Source: Falsirhodobacter sp. 20TX0035 (GTDB taxonomy: Bacteria > Pseudomonadota > Alphaproteobacteria > Rhodobacterales > Rhodobacteraceae). Taken from it: a DNA stretch of 64,000 nucleotides. Shown in pieces: positions 43,304 through 52,989 of this stretch (its first letter is position 1; each line of letters begins with the position of its first letter). The position numbers and the translations under genes are program-made. The notes under the pieces were generated by a model, which had not been told where the DNA came from, ran no database searches, and was given only the letters and a program-made list of their open reading frames with translations. The stretch covers positions 372,001 through 436,000 of the forward strand of contig NZ_JAQMHV010000001.1 of NCBI RefSeq assembly GCF_028307215.1, written 5' to 3'.

Positions 43304-44749
43304 ATGAGACGCCTTCGCAACGTCAAGATCGTGGCCACCCTGGGCCCTGCCTCCAGCAGCTACGAGGTGATCCGCGCCCTGTTCGAGGCCGGAGCCGACG
43401 TGTTCCGCCTGAACATGAGCCATGGCACCCATGACGACATCCGCGCCCGGCACGAGATCATCCGCCGGATCGAGACGGACACCGGCCGCCCCATCGGCAT
43501 CCTGGCCGACCTCCAGGGGCCGAAACTGCGCGTGGGCGTGTTCGCCAACGGGGCCGAGGAACTGGCCGTCGGCACGCCGTTCCGCATGGACCTGTCGGAC
43601 GTGCCGGGCGACGCCGTCCGCGTGAACCTGCCCCACCCCGAGATTTTCGCGGCGCTGGAGCCGGGAACCTCGCTTCTGGTGAACGACGGCAAGATCCGCC
43701 TGCGCGTGCGCGACTGCGGTCCCGATTTCGCCGATTGCGTGGTGGAGGTCGGGGGCACCATCTCCAACCGCAAGGGCGTGAACGTGCCGGACGTGGTGCT
43801 GCCGGTGGCGGCCCTGTCCGACAAGGACCGCCGCGATCTGGAGTTCGTGTGCGAACTGGGCTGCGACTGGCTGGCCCTGTCGTTCGTGCAGCGCCCCGAG
43901 GACGTGATCGAGGCGCGCGAACTGGCAAAGGGCCGCGCCGCCATCCTGTCCAAGATCGAGAAGCCGGCGGCGGTCAACGCCTATGACGCCATCCTTGAGG
44001 TGTCCGACGGCATCATGGTCGCGCGCGGCGATCTGGGCGTGGAACTGCCCGTGCACGCCGTGCCGCCGATCCAGAAGCGTCTGGTGCGCGGCGCCCGCGC
44101 GGCGGCCAAGCCGGTGATCGTGGCCACGCAGATGCTGGAATCCATGATCGATTCGCCCATCCCCACCCGGGCCGAGGTGTCGGACGTGTCCGGCGCGATC
44201 TACGAGGGCGCGGACGCGGTGATGCTGTCGGCCGAATCGGCCGCCGGCAGCTATCCGATCGAGGCGGTGACGACGATGAACAACGTCGCCATCTCGGTTG
44301 AAAGCGACCGCACCTACCGAGAGGTGATCGAGGCCAGCCGCCGCGCGAAACGCTCGACCGTGGCGGACGCCATCGTCGCAGCCTCGCGCGAGATCGCGGA
44401 AAGCACGCCGATCAAGGCGATCTGCTGCTTCAGCCAGACCGGCACCACCGTGTCGCTGGTGGCGCGCGAACGCCCCCGCGTGCCGATCATGGCCCTGACG
44501 CCCCTGATGTCCACCGCGCGCCGCATGACGCTGACCTGGGGCACGCACAGCGCGATCACCGACGTGCAGCACCGCTTCAAGGGCGCGGTCCTCGCCGCCG
44601 CCAAGGCCGCGCGCGACGACGGCTTCGCGACGATCGACGAATCCATCGTCGTCATGGCCGGCGTGCCCTTCAACCGCGCGGGCACCACGAACATCCTGCG
44701 CGTGGCCCCCTGCGACGAGCGCCTGATCGTCAGCGCCGAAAGCGAATGA
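43304..44749 (+). CDS. pyk: Pyruvate kinase
   Basis: Converts phosphoenolpyruvate and ADP to pyruvate and ATP; 481 residues. The N-terminal [31 protein letters not shown], and the catalytic [30 protein letters not shown] and [24 protein letters not shown] are all present. The regulatory C-domain spans about residues 350-481. GGGAGAATTG precedes the ATG. It diverges from the amidohydrolase over 129 bp. Confidence 0.96.
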   Translation: MRRLRNVKIVATLGPASSSYEVIRALFEAGADVFRLNMSHGTHDDIRARHEIIRRIETDTGRPIGILADLQGPKLRVGVFANGAEELAVGTPFRMDLSDVPGDAVRVNLPHPEIFAALEPGTSLLVNDGKIRLRVRDCGPDFADCVVEVGGTISNRKGVNVPDVVLPVAALSDKDRRDLEFVCELGCDWLALSFVQRPEDVIEARELAKGRAAILSKIEKPAAVNAYDAILEVSDGIMVARGDLGVELPVHAVPPIQKRLVRGARAAAKPVIVATQMLESMIDSPIPTRAEVSDVSGAIYEGADAVMLSAESAAGSYPIEAVTTMNNVAISVESDRTYREVIEASRRAKRSTVADAIVAASREIAESTPIKAICCFSQTGTTVSLVARERPRVPIMALTPLMSTARRMTLTWGTHSAITDVQHRFKGAVLAAAKAARDDGFATIDESIVVMAGVPFNRAGTTNILRVAPCDERLIVSAESE

Positions 44750-44752
44750 GGC

Positions 44753-44780
44753 TTGCGGGGGCGGCGTTTTCCACCTATAC
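44753..44780 (+). promoter_or_regulatory. Probable promoter of rpmI-rplT
   Basis: TTGCGG (44753-44758), 16-bp spacer, CTATAC (44775-44780). It lies within the hairpin-forming sequence after pyk, so promoter and terminator occupy the same DNA. Confidence 0.45.
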
Positions 44781-44789
44781 GCCGCCCCC
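44757..44789 (+). terminator. Hairpin after pyk
   Basis: Perfect 11-bp stem GGGGGCGGCGT / ACGCCGCCCCC with an 11-base loop, starting 8 bp after the pyk stop. No T-run follows (TGATACC), so intrinsic termination would be weak. Confidence 0.45.
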
Positions 44790-44859
44790 TGATACCCGTG
44801 CGCCCGGCCGACGTGGCATTGCCGTGGCGCACGTTCACAACTCGCAAGAGGAGATGAAA

Positions 44860-45060
44860 ATGCCCAAGATGAAGACCAAATCGGCCGCGAAGAAGCGTTT
44901 CAGCTTCACGGCTTCCGGCAAGGTGAAGGCTGGCCCCGCCGGCAAGCGCCACGGCATGATCAAACGCTCGACGAAATTCATCCGCGACGTCACGGGAACG
45001 ATGATCCTGTGCGCCTCGGACGAGAAGATCGTCAAGAAATACATGCCCTACAACCGGTAA
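44860..45060 (+). CDS. rpmI: 50S ribosomal protein L35
   Basis: 66-residue basic ribosomal protein beginning [25 protein letters not shown] and ending KKYMPYNR, the full family length. GAGGAGATGAA supplies the ribosome site. An upstream in-frame start at 44746 is ignored because it has no ribosome site and adds non-homologous residues. It is followed 11 bp later by rplT, the conserved bacterial pair. infC is not upstream here; pyk is. Confidence 0.97.
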   Translation: MPKMKTKSAAKKRFSFTASGKVKAGPAGKRHGMIKRSTKFIRDVTGTMILCASDEKIVKKYMPYNR

Positions 45061-45071
45061 GGAGAGCGTAG

Positions 45072-45434
45072 ATGTCCCGCGTCAAATCCGGCGTTGTCAC
45101 GCACGCCCGTCACCGTAAAGTCATCAAGGCGGCCAAAGGCTACTACGCCGCCCGTTCGACGAACTTCCGCACCGCGACCCAGGCCGTCGACAAGGCCAAC
45201 CAGTACGCGACCCGCGACCGCAAGACCCGCAAGCGCACCTTCCGCGCCCTGTGGATCCAGCGCATCAACGCGGCCGTCCGTCTGTTCGACGCCGAGATGA
45301 CCTATTCGCGCTTCATCAACGGTCTGGCCCTGGCCGGGATCGAAGTGGACCGCAAGGTTCTGGCGGATCTCGCCGTGCGCGAGCCCGAGGCGTTCAACGC
45401 CATCGCGGCCCAGGCGAAAAAAGCGCTCGTCTGA
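45072..45434 (+). CDS. rplT: 50S ribosomal protein L20
   Basis: 120-residue, strongly basic protein that binds 23S rRNA early in 50S assembly and in many bacteria represses its own operon. The start [29 protein letters not shown] and the helical [18 protein letters not shown] are diagnostic. GGAGAGCGTAG precedes the ATG. Confidence 0.97.
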   Translation: MSRVKSGVVTHARHRKVIKAAKGYYAARSTNFRTATQAVDKANQYATRDRKTRKRTFRALWIQRINAAVRLFDAEMTYSRFINGLALAGIEVDRKVLADLAVREPEAFNAIAAQAKKALV

Positions 45435-45442
45435 TCTTCGAC

Positions 45443-45466
45443 AAACCCCGCTTCGGCGGGGTTTTT
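45443..45466 (+). terminator. Intrinsic terminator of rpmI-rplT
   Basis: Stem AAACCCCGC / GCGGGGTTT with a TTCG tetraloop and TTC following: a classical rho-independent terminator 9 bp after the rplT stop. Confidence 0.88.
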
Positions 45467-45529
45467 CATTGCCTGCCTTGCCACCAAGCGCCCCTACGGC
45501 TAATCCAAGGCCGGACCAAGGAGGCCGGC

Positions 45530-46612
45530 ATGGACGGGATCGACACGCTTCGCGACACATACCTCAACCGCATCAAGGATGCCGGGGATGAGGCTGCGGT
45601 GGAGGAGCTTCGCCTTGCCGCCCTTGGCAAGAAGGGCGAGATCAGCCTGAAGATGCGCGAGCTGGGCAAGATGACGCCCGAGGAGCGGCAGACCACCGGC
45701 GCCGCCCTGAACATCCTGAAGGACGAGATCGACGCCGCCTTGCGCGCGCGCAAGGCCGGTCTGGCCGATGTCGCGCTGGAACAGCGCCTCGCCTCCGAAT
45801 GGCTGGACGTGACGCTGCCTGGCCGCCCGCGCCGCACCGGCACCATCCACCCCGTCAGCCAGGTCATGGACGAACTGACCGCGATTTTCGCCGACATGGG
45901 CTTTTCCGTGGCCGAAGGTCCGCAGGTCGAATCCGACTGGTACAACTTCGACGCCCTGAACATCCCGCCCGAGCATCCCGCCCGGCAGGAGCATGACACC
46001 TTCTTCATGCACCGCGCCGAAGGGGATGCCCGCCCGCCCCACGTGCTGCGCACCCACACCTCCCCCGTGCAGATCCGCGCGCTGGAAGCGAACGGCGCGC
46101 CCATCCGCGTGATCGCGCCGGGCCGCGTCTACCGCATGGACATGGACCAGACCCACACGCCGATGTTCCACCAAGTCGAAGGCCTCGCCATCGACCGCAA
46201 CATCTCCATGGCGAACCTGAAATGGGTGCTGGAGGAGTTCTGCCGCGCCTTCTTCGAGGTGCCTTCGGTCGAATTGCGTTTCCGCGCCTCGCACTTCCCC
46301 TTCACCGAACCCTCGGCCGAGGTCGACATCCGCTGTTCGTGGAAGGACGGCCAGCTGAAGATCGGTGAGGGGGACAGCTGGATGGAAATCCTCGGCTCCG
46401 GCATGGTGCATCCGAAGGTGCTGCAGGCGGCGGGCGTGGACCCGACCGAGTGGCAGGGCTTCGCCTTTGGCATGGGGATCGACCGGATCGCCATGCTGAA
46501 ATACGGCATCCCCGACCTGCGCGCCTTCTTCGAATCCGACCTGCGCTGGCTGCGCCATTACGGCTTTGCCGCGCTTGACATGCCGGATCTGGCGGGCGGG
46601 TTGAGCCGGTAA
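45530..46612 (+). CDS. pheS: Phenylalanyl-tRNA synthetase alpha subunit
   Basis: Catalytic subunit of the (alpha-beta)2 enzyme that charges tRNAPhe; 360 residues. An N-terminal coiled coil ([19 protein letters not shown] onward) contacts tRNA. The class II motifs are seen in [24 protein letters not shown] (motif 2) and [22 protein letters not shown] (motif 3). AAGGAGGCCGGC precedes the ATG. The stop TAA overlaps the start of an unrelated ORF (TAATG), which separates it from pheT. Confidence 0.96.
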   Translation: MDGIDTLRDTYLNRIKDAGDEAAVEELRLAALGKKGEISLKMRELGKMTPEERQTTGAALNILKDEIDAALRARKAGLADVALEQRLASEWLDVTLPGRPRRTGTIHPVSQVMDELTAIFADMGFSVAEGPQVESDWYNFDALNIPPEHPARQEHDTFFMHRAEGDARPPHVLRTHTSPVQIRALEANGAPIRVIAPGRVYRMDMDQTHTPMFHQVEGLAIDRNISMANLKWVLEEFCRAFFEVPSVELRFRASHFPFTEPSAEVDIRCSWKDGQLKIGEGDSWMEILGSGMVHPKVLQAAGVDPTEWQGFAFGMGIDRIAMLKYGIPDLRAFFESDLRWLRHYGFAALDMPDLAGGLSR

Positions 46613-47082
46613 TGCTTTGGACGCTTGGAGCGATTGGCGGGCTAAGCATCTCGGCGATCTCGTTTGTCGCCGGCCGAGTCTTCAGTCAATCTGAAGCCAT
46701 TTTAGCAGACAAACGCCGAGTTTATGAGAAGTTTCTCGTAAGTTGCCCAGTTCCCAACGACGTCTACCTGCTCGAAGATGATCCAGAACGCCTAAAGCGA
46801 ATGAAGAACTTCCAAGACGCTTATCAGACAATGCTGCTCTATGCCGCTCCAAGTGTAGTCATAGCGGTCAGCATCTATCTTGAGAAGTTCGCCGCCGCTG
46901 ATGCTGCCATCTCGCCTAACACTGCTCCGCTGCACACGTCCTTCAAATCTGCATCGGTGGCCCACAACGATGTCATCCTAGAGATGAGACGTGATGGACT
47001 AGCTTGGTCAGCCTTCGGACACCGCGGAAAGACACGTTTACCTGTAGATGCTCTTGAGCAGGCTAAAAGGAAAATACAATGA
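46612..47082 (+). CDS. Low-GC membrane-protein ORF inserted between pheS and pheT
   Basis: 156 residues, no family recognised. An N-terminal helix (LWTLGAIGGLSISAISFVAG) is followed by the charged ADKRRVYEKFL, a short linker, a second hydrophobic stretch (MLLYAAPSVVIAVSIYL) and a mixed tail. My hand count gives 241 G+C in 471 bases, about 51%, far below its neighbours. It uses codons such as TTA, CTA, GTA, AGT and CGA that are scarce around it. The start overlaps the pheS stop by one base (TAATG), and the stop overlaps the pheT start (ATGA). It looks recently acquired, yet is perfectly fitted into the operon. Confidence 0.75.
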   Translation: MLWTLGAIGGLSISAISFVAGRVFSQSEAILADKRRVYEKFLVSCPVPNDVYLLEDDPERLKRMKNFQDAYQTMLLYAAPSVVIAVSIYLEKFAAADAAISPNTAPLHTSFKSASVAHNDVILEMRRDGLAWSAFGHRGKTRLPVDALEQAKRKIQ

Positions 47083-49475
47083 GATTCACCCTATCCTGGC
47101 TCAAGACCCATCTCGACACGCAGGCGAGCCTTGACGACATCGCCTATGCCCTCACCGATCTGGGGCTGGAGGTGGAAGGCATCACCGACCCCGCGTCGAA
47201 GCTCCAAACCTTCACGCTGGCCAAGGTCCTGCACGCCGAACAGCATCCCGATGCGGACCGCCTGCGTGTCTGCCGTGTCCTGACGGACGAGGGCGAAAAG
47301 CAGATCGTCTGCGGCGCCCCGAACGCGCGTGAAGGCATCACGGTTGTCCTTTGCAAGCCCGGCGACTATGTCCCCGGCATCGACATCACGCTGGGCGTGG
47401 GCAAGATCCGCGGCGTCGAATCCCACGGCATGATGGCGTCCGAGCGGGAGCTGGAGCTGTCGGAAGAGCATGACGGCATCATCGAACTGCCCACGGGCGA
47501 GGTCGGAGAGCGGTTCGTCGACTGGCTGGCCGCGCACCGTCCGGGCACGGTCGATCCGATGATCCACATCAAGATCACGCCGAACCGCCCCGACGCCTTG
47601 GGCGTCCGCGGCATCGCGCGCGACCTGGCGGCCCGCGGCCTTGGCACGCTGAAGCCTCTGACGGTCGAACCCGTGCCGGGTGCCTTCCCCAACCCGATCG
47701 CGCTGCGTCTGGAAACGCCGGCCTGCCCGCTCTTTGCCGGTCGGGTGATCCGCGGCGTGACGAACGGCCCCTCCCCCGCTTGGCTGCAACAGCGGCTGAA
47801 GGCGATCGGGCTGCGGCCGATCTCGGCGCTCGTGGACATCACGAACCTTTTCACCTTCGACCTGAACCGCCCGCTGCACGTCTTTGACGCGGCCAAGGTG
47901 CGGGGCGATCTGGTGGTGCGCGAGGCGCGGGAGGGCGAGGAACTGCTGGCGCTGGACGGCAAGACCTATGCCCTGCGTCCCGGCATGGTGGTGATCGCCG
48001 ACGATAACGGCGTCGAATCCCTTGGCGGCATCATGGGCGGCGAGGTGTCGGGCTGCGACGACGCGACCACCGACGTTTATCTGGAAGCCGCCTATTTCGA
48101 CCCGATCACCACGGCCACCACGGGCCGCGCGCTGAAGATCAATTCGGACGCGCGCTATCGCTTTGAACGCGGCATCGACCCCGCCTTCACGGTGGACGGG
48201 ATGGAGCTGGCCACGCGCCTGATCCTTGACCTGTGCGGGGGGGAGGCGTCGGAGGTGCAGGTCGCGGGAAGCGTGCCCGACACCGCCCGCGCCTACCGTC
48301 TGGACACTGACCGCGTCGTGTCGCTGGTGGGCATGGACATCCCGGCCGACCAGCAGCGCGCCACGCTCGAAGCCCTCGGCTTCCGGCTGGACGGCGACAT
48401 GGCGCACGTCCCCTCCTGGCGCCCCGATGTTCTGGGAGAGGCGGATCTGGTCGAGGAGATCGCCCGCGTCGCCTCGCTGACCAAGCTGGAGGGCAAGCCC
48501 CTGCCCCGCACCGCGCCGGGCGTGCCGCTGCCGATCCTGACCCCGCTGCAACAGCGCGAAAAGATGGCGCGGCGGACGCTGGCCTCGCTCGGCTACAACG
48601 AATGCGTGACCTACAGCTTCATCAATGCCGGCGATGCGGCGCTGTTCGGAGGGGGTGCGGACGCGGTGCGGGTGGAAAACCCCATCAGCTCCGAGATGAC
48701 GCATCTGCGGCCGGACCTGCTGCCGGGCCTGCTGCGCGCCGCAGCCCGCAATCAGGCGCGCGGCTTCACGGATCTGGCACTGTTCGAGGTCGGGCCCGCC
48801 TTCACCGGCGGCGAACCGGGCGAACAGGTGCTGCACGCCACCGGCCTTCTGGTCGGTGCCTCGGCCGCGCGCGATCCCTTCGCCTCGCGCCGCCCGGTGG
48901 ACGTGTTCGACGCCAAGGCGGATGCCGAGGCGGTGCTGGCTGCCCTTGGCGCGCCCGCCAAGGTGCAGATCACCCGCAAGGTGGGCAGCTGGTGGCATCC
49001 CGGCCGTTCGGGTGTGATCGGCCTTGGCCCCAATGCCCTTGCCACGTTCGGAGAGGTGCATCCCCGCATCCTGCAGGCCATGGACGTCAAGGGGCCGGCG
49101 CTGGCCTTCACGATCCATGTGGCCGCCATCCCGCAGCCCAAGGTGAAGACGCCCACGCGTCCCGCGCTGAAGCTGTCGGACCTGCAGGCGGTGGACCGCG
49201 ACTTCGCCTTCGTGGTGGACGCCCGGACCGAGGCGCTGACGCTGGTGAACGCCGCCGCCGGGGCCGACAAGGCCCTGATCGACAGCGTGCGCGTGTTCGA
49301 CCAGTTCACCGGCGACAAGGCCGAGGCGCAGATGGGGCCGGGCAAGAAGTCCATCGCCCTGACCGTGCGCCTGCAACCGACCGAGAAGACGCTGACCGAC
49401 AAGGACATCGAAGCGGTCAGCGCCAGGATCATCGAAAAGGTGACAAAGGCCACGGGCGCGACCCTGCGCGCCTGA
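47079..49475 (+). CDS. pheT: Phenylalanyl-tRNA synthetase beta subunit
   Basis: 798-residue tRNA-binding and editing subunit. An N-terminal EMAP-type tRNA-binding domain (VLHAEQHPDADRLRVCRVLTD) is followed by B3/B4 editing (ALVDITNLFTFDLNRPLHVFDAAKV), B5, a degenerate class II core, and a C-terminal anticodon-binding FDX-ACB domain (LQAVDRDFAFVVD onward). The start overlaps the foreign ORF (ATGA), and its ribosome site AAAAGGA lies inside the end of that ORF, so translation of this essential gene now depends on acquired sequence. Confidence 0.96.
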   Translation: MRFTLSWLKTHLDTQASLDDIAYALTDLGLEVEGITDPASKLQTFTLAKVLHAEQHPDADRLRVCRVLTDEGEKQIVCGAPNAREGITVVLCKPGDYVPGIDITLGVGKIRGVESHGMMASERELELSEEHDGIIELPTGEVGERFVDWLAAHRPGTVDPMIHIKITPNRPDALGVRGIARDLAARGLGTLKPLTVEPVPGAFPNPIALRLETPACPLFAGRVIRGVTNGPSPAWLQQRLKAIGLRPISALVDITNLFTFDLNRPLHVFDAAKVRGDLVVREAREGEELLALDGKTYALRPGMVVIADDNGVESLGGIMGGEVSGCDDATTDVYLEAAYFDPITTATTGRALKINSDARYRFERGIDPAFTVDGMELATRLILDLCGGEASEVQVAGSVPDTARAYRLDTDRVVSLVGMDIPADQQRATLEALGFRLDGDMAHVPSWRPDVLGEADLVEEIARVASLTKLEGKPLPRTAPGVPLPILTPLQQREKMARRTLASLGYNECVTYSFINAGDAALFGGGADAVRVENPISSEMTHLRPDLLPGLLRAAARNQARGFTDLALFEVGPAFTGGEPGEQVLHATGLLVGASAARDPFASRRPVDVFDAKADAEAVLAALGAPAKVQITRKVGSWWHPGRSGVIGLGPNALATFGEVHPRILQAMDVKGPALAFTIHVAAIPQPKVKTPTRPALKLSDLQAVDRDFAFVVDARTEALTLVNAAAGADKALIDSVRVFDQFTGDKAEAQMGPGKKSIALTVRLQPTEKTLTDKDIEAVSARIIEKVTKATGATLRA

Positions 49476-49481
49476 GGCCTC

Positions 49482-50309
49482 TCAGACGGCGATGTTGTCG
49501 ATCAGACGCACGCCGTCGATGCTGGCCGCCACAAGAAGACGGGCCGGACGGGACAGGGTTCCGACCGGCTCCAAGGTTTCGGCGTCGCACAGTTCCAGGT
49601 AGTCGACCGTGGCAAAGCCCGCGACGTGCAGGGCCTCCACCCCGACGCGCAGGGCCATGTCGGCCCCTTCGCCCCGCCGAACCGCCCGTGCGGCCCCTTG
49701 GAGCGCGTCGTGCATCGCCACCGCCGCGGCACGTGCCTGCGCCCCCAGACGGCGGTTGCGCGAGGACATGGCAAGGCCATCCGCCTCGCGCAGCGTCGGG
49801 CAGCCTTCGATGCGGATGGGCAGGTTCAGGTCCGTCACGAAGCGGCGCACGATCTGAAGCTGCTGCCAGTCCTTTTCGCCAAAGAACGCGACATCGGCCT
49901 GCGACATGGTGAACAGCTTTGTCACCACCGTCGCCATGCCGTCGAAATGCCCCGGCCGGTGCGTGCCTTCCAGCCGGTCGCCCAGCCGCTCCACATGCAC
50001 GGTGGAGGCGAAGCCTGCGGGATACATCTCCTCCACCGAAGGCAGGAACACGGCGTCCACACCCTCCAGCAGGGCCAGATCCCGCGCCTCGTCCCGCGGA
50101 TACTTGGCCAGATCCTCGGGGTTGTTGAACTGCTTGGGGTTCACGAAGATCGACACGATCACGCGGCCGCATTCGGCCCGCGCCCGTTCCACGAGACTCA
50201 GATGCCCGTCATGCAGCGCGCCCATGGTGGGAACCAGCCCGACCACGGCCCCGTCCGCCTTCCACGCCGCCACTTGCGCCCGCAGCTCCGCCACCGTCCG
50301 GACGATCAT
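49482..50309 (-). CDS. panC: Pantoate-beta-alanine ligase
   Basis: Condenses pantoate and beta-alanine with ATP to pantothenate; 275 residues. The ATP-binding [18 protein letters not shown] (HDGH in place of HIGH), [20 protein letters not shown], the pantoate pocket [25 protein letters not shown] and the KMSKS-like AMSSRNRRL are all visible. It overlaps panB by 4 bp (ATGA). It meets pheT tail to tail across a 6-bp gap, where CTGAG/CTCAG forms a tiny hairpin holding both stop codons. Confidence 0.96.
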   Translation of the reverse strand: MIVRTVAELRAQVAAWKADGAVVGLVPTMGALHDGHLSLVERARAECGRVIVSIFVNPKQFNNPEDLAKYPRDEARDLALLEGVDAVFLPSVEEMYPAGFASTVHVERLGDRLEGTHRPGHFDGMATVVTKLFTMSQADVAFFGEKDWQQLQIVRRFVTDLNLPIRIEGCPTLREADGLAMSSRNRRLGAQARAAAVAMHDALQGAARAVRRGEGADMALRVGVEALHVAGFATVDYLELCDAETLEPVGTLSRPARLLVAASIDGVRLIDNIAV

Positions 50310-51127
50310 TTCGCGCTGTCCGCAAAGGAATGTTCGGCGGCCGGGAAGGTCCGCGCGCGCACTTCGGCGGCATAGGCGGCGATGGCCTGATCGGCCTCAC
50401 CCGCCAGATGGGCGAAACGCTTCACGAATTTGGGACGGAAATCGGCGAACAGGCCCAGCATGTCGTCCACCACCAGGATCTGCCCGTCGCAGTCGGCGCC
50501 CGCCCCGATGCCGATCGTCGGCACGGCCACGGCGTCGGTGATGCGCCGCGCCAGACCTTGCGGGATCTTTTCCAGAACCACGGCGAAGGCCCCCGCTTCG
50601 GCCACGGCCACGGTGTCGGCCAGAACCCGGTCGCCATCCGCGTCGCGCCCCTGCACCTTGTAGCCGCCCAGCGTGTTCACCGCCTGCGGGGTCAGGCCCA
50701 CATGACCCATCACCGGCACGCCGCGCGCGGTCAGGAAGGCCACCGTTTCGGCCATGGGGACGCCGCCCTCCAGCTTCACTGCCGCGGCACCGGTTTCACG
50801 CAACAGGCGGGCGGCGTTGCGGAAGGCCTGCTCGGGGCTACCCTCGTAGCTGCCAAAGGGAAGGTCGATCACGCACAGGGCGCGGGACAACCCGCGCATC
50901 ACCGCCTGCCCGTGCAGGATCATCATCTCCATCGTGACGCCAAGGGTAGAGGGCAGCCCGTGCAGCACCATGCCCAGACTGTCACCCACCAGCGCCACAT
51001 CGCAATGCGCGTCCACCAGTTTCGCCATGGGCGTTGTGTAGGCGGTCAGGCAGGCGATGGGCTCGCCACCCTTGCGGCCCCGGATGTCGGACGCCGTCAG
51101 GCTCCGGATCTGGACATTCGCGCTCAT
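50306..51127 (-). CDS. panB: 3-methyl-2-oxobutanoate hydroxymethyltransferase
   Basis: First committed step of pantothenate synthesis: ketoisovalerate plus methylene-THF to ketopantoate. 273 residues. The TIM-barrel landmarks [28 protein letters not shown] (magnesium-binding Asp residues), [21 protein letters not shown], and [21 protein letters not shown] are intact. A good -10 box, TATAAG, lies on the minus strand (51162-51157) about 30 bp upstream, with a poor -35. It leads the panBC operon. Confidence 0.96.
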   Translation of the reverse strand: MSANVQIRSLTASDIRGRKGGEPIACLTAYTTPMAKLVDAHCDVALVGDSLGMVLHGLPSTLGVTMEMMILHGQAVMRGLSRALCVIDLPFGSYEGSPEQAFRNAARLLRETGAAAVKLEGGVPMAETVAFLTARGVPVMGHVGLTPQAVNTLGGYKVQGRDADGDRVLADTVAVAEAGAFAVVLEKIPQGLARRITDAVAVPTIGIGAGADCDGQILVVDDMLGLFADFRPKFVKRFAHLAGEADQAIAAYAAEVRARTFPAAEHSFADSAK

Positions 51128-51188
51128 GTGGCCCCTCCGATGGTTGTGCGGAAAGGCTTATAGCGGCGCGCCCGTCCCGAGGCCAGCC

Positions 51189-51908
51189 TCAGCCGGCCAA
51201 GGCCAGCTGCGGCGCGGGCTCAATGTCGCCGTCCGCATCCTCGACCCACTGGCCTTCATAGGACAGGCTTTCGGCCTCGGTGCGCACCTTGACGCGGGTT
51301 CCCGTCTCGACCCGGTTGTAAAGGTCGATGATGTCCTGGTTGAACAGGCGGATGCACCCGGCCGAGCTGGCCCGCCCGATGGAGCGGTTGTCGATCGTGC
51401 CGTGGATCCGGTAATAGGTGTCGCGTCCGTTGCGGTAGAGGTAGAGCGCGCGCGCGCCCAGCGGGTTTTCCAGACCGCCCGGCAGGCCGCCCGCATATTC
51501 GGCGTAGAGTTCCGGCTGCGTGCGGATCATGTTCTGCGTCGGCGTCCAGTTCGGCCACTGGCGCTTCATGCCCACGGTGGCGTTGCCGCGGAAGGCCTTG
51601 CCCTCGGGGCCGACGCCCACGGCATAGCGCATCGCGCGCCCATTCCCCAGAACGTAGTACAACCGGCGCGCAAAGGGATCGACGACGATGGTGTTGGCGG
51701 CCTCGGGGCCGGTATAGGCCACTTCCTGGCGGACCTTCTCTTCGGACAGCAGGGTCGGGTCGACGGCCGGGATCAGGATGTCGCCGTCCTGGATCGGGGC
51801 ATAATCAGGGTGAACGGCCGGGCGCGTCGCCTGGGGCGGCGTGGAGGCACAGGCGGACAGCAGCGCCATCGACAGGATGACAGCGACGTGGCGGATCTTG
51901 AGACGCAC
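51189..51908 (-). CDS. L,D-transpeptidase (YkuD family) lipoprotein
   Basis: 239 residues from GTG at 51908, which gives the lipoprotein signal VRLKIRHVAVILSMALLSAC; longer starts place the signal internally. The YkuD domain has NTIVVDPFARRLYYVLGNGRAMRYAVGVG and the catalytic HGTIDNRSIGRASSAGCIRL, with the Cys nucleophile in SAGCIRL and the paired His/Ser upstream. It forms 3-3 cross-links or attaches proteins to peptidoglycan. GGGGAAATAAACCG provides a ribosome site. It follows fliP on the same strand after 113 bp and is probably a separate unit. Confidence 0.92.
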   Translation of the reverse strand: MRLKIRHVAVILSMALLSACASTPPQATRPAVHPDYAPIQDGDILIPAVDPTLLSEEKVRQEVAYTGPEAANTIVVDPFARRLYYVLGNGRAMRYAVGVGPEGKAFRGNATVGMKRQWPNWTPTQNMIRTQPELYAEYAGGLPGGLENPLGARALYLYRNGRDTYYRIHGTIDNRSIGRASSAGCIRLFNQDIIDLYNRVETGTRVKVRTEAESLSYEGQWVEDADGDIEPAPQLALAG

Positions 51909-51985
51909 CGGTTTATTTCCCCATTCTCGACTTCTCACGCTGGGGAAACTGCGCCGGGGGGCCGGAAGGTCAACCCGCCTTGTGC

Positions 51986-52000
51986 CCTTTGGGCCAAAGG
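51986..52000 (-). terminator. Short hairpin after fliP
   Basis: CCTTTG / CAAAGG with a 3-base loop, 22 bp downstream of the fliP stop. The stem is only 6 bp and no T-run follows, so its role is uncertain. Confidence 0.25.
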
Positions 52001-52021
52001 CGTGACCCGAAAGCCACCGTT

Positions 52022-52735
52022 TCAGCCATAGCTGCGCACCAATGCAGCGGCCACCAGCGACCATCCGTCGGCCACCACGAAGAAGGCCAGCTTGAACGGC
52101 AGGGACACCACGGCGGGCGGCACCATCATCATCCCCATCGACATCAGCACGGCCGACACGACCAGATCGATCACGAGGAAGGGCAGGAACAGAAGGAACC
52201 CCGTCTCGAACGCGCGCTGGATCTCGGACAACAGGAAGGACGGCACGAGGACCGAAAGCGGCGCGTCGGACACCGCGGGGACCGGCCCGTCACGCAGCGC
52301 CGCCAGCGCCTGATAAGCGTCGGGATCAAGGCGGGCCGCCATGAAGGTGCGGAAGGGTCCGGTGATGGCGGGCCAGGCGGTCTGCAGATCGGTCCGCCCC
52401 TCGGTCAGCGGCTGGACGCCGTTCACCCAGGCATCGGTCAGCACCGGGTCCATCACGAACCAGGTCAGGAACAGCGCGAGGCTGATCATCAGCATGTTGG
52501 GCGGCGCCTGCTGCAACCCGATGGCCTGACGCAGGATCGACAGCACCGTCACGATGAAGGGAAAGCAGGTGACCATGATGGCAAGGCCGGGCACCAGGCT
52601 CAGCACCGTGACAAGGGCGATCAGCTGGACCGTGCGTCCGGTGAGGGAATCGCCCCCCGCCCCCATGTCGAGGGTCAGCTGCTGCGCCGCGGCCGGCCCC
52701 GCCAGCAGGACCAGCAGCAGCGCCAGACGGGTCAA
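52022..52735 (-). CDS. fliP: Flagellar type III export protein FliP
   Basis: Core of the FliPQR export gate. 237 residues with a signal peptide (about 1-18), then four membrane helices. Characteristic stretches are LSLVPGLAIMVTCFPFIVTVLSILRQAIGLQQAPPN, LALFLTWFVMDPV and the C-terminal PFLVIDLVVSAVLMSMGMMMVPPAVVSLPFKLAFFVVADGW. The start is TTG, overlapping the fliN stop (TTGA at 52735-52732), an uncommon start codon consistent with coupled translation. Confidence 0.94.
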   Translation of the reverse strand: MTRLALLLVLLAGPAAAQQLTLDMGAGGDSLTGRTVQLIALVTVLSLVPGLAIMVTCFPFIVTVLSILRQAIGLQQAPPNMLMISLALFLTWFVMDPVLTDAWVNGVQPLTEGRTDLQTAWPAITGPFRTFMAARLDPDAYQALAALRDGPVPAVSDAPLSVLVPSFLLSEIQRAFETGFLLFLPFLVIDLVVSAVLMSMGMMMVPPAVVSLPFKLAFFVVADGWSLVAAALVRSYG

Positions 52736-52989
52736 AGCGCGCCCCCGCCGCTGGCCACCTCGGTCAGGCGCACGGCCAGCTGGCCGGTCTGATCGCCCTC
52801 GCCTTCCTGCAGGACGCCCCGCGCGATCAGACGGTCGCCCACATACAGCTCCACCGGGTCCTCCACGCGGCGGTCCAGCGTCAGCACGGCGTCGCGCTGC
52901 ATCTTCAAAAGCTCCCGCACCTGCGGGCGGGCCTTTCCGACCGACACGGTGATCTCGATCGGGACGTGGGAAAAGGGGCTGTCATCCAT
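52732..52989 (-). CDS. fliN: Flagellar C-ring protein FliN
   Basis: 85-residue SpoA-domain protein of the flagellar switch complex. The compact sequence PIEITVSVGKARPQVRELLKMQRDAVLTLDRRVEDPVELYVGDRLIARG is the typical FliN fold (PVEL and the following strand). It has only a short N-terminal extension. Overlaps: 8 bp with fliH upstream and 4 bp with fliP downstream. Confidence 0.9.
   Translation of the reverse strand: MDDSPFSHVPIEITVSVGKARPQVRELLKMQRDAVLTLDRRVEDPVELYVGDRLIARGVLQEGEGDQTGQLAVRLTEVASGGGAL

Noticed and set aside
42422-44572. 716-codon open frame on the minus strand through pyk
   Set aside because: Only the 42422-43174 part encodes a recognisable protein with a ribosome site; the rest is antisense to pyruvate kinase.
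47091-49376. 761-codon open frame antisense to pheT
   Set aside because: Low-complexity Arg/His/Gln product with no motif; pheT explains the region.
51909-52021. Sigma-54-type promoter before the L,D-transpeptidase
   Set aside because: No GG-N10-GC pair with the right flanks was convincing; a TTGACC is present but lacks a good -10.
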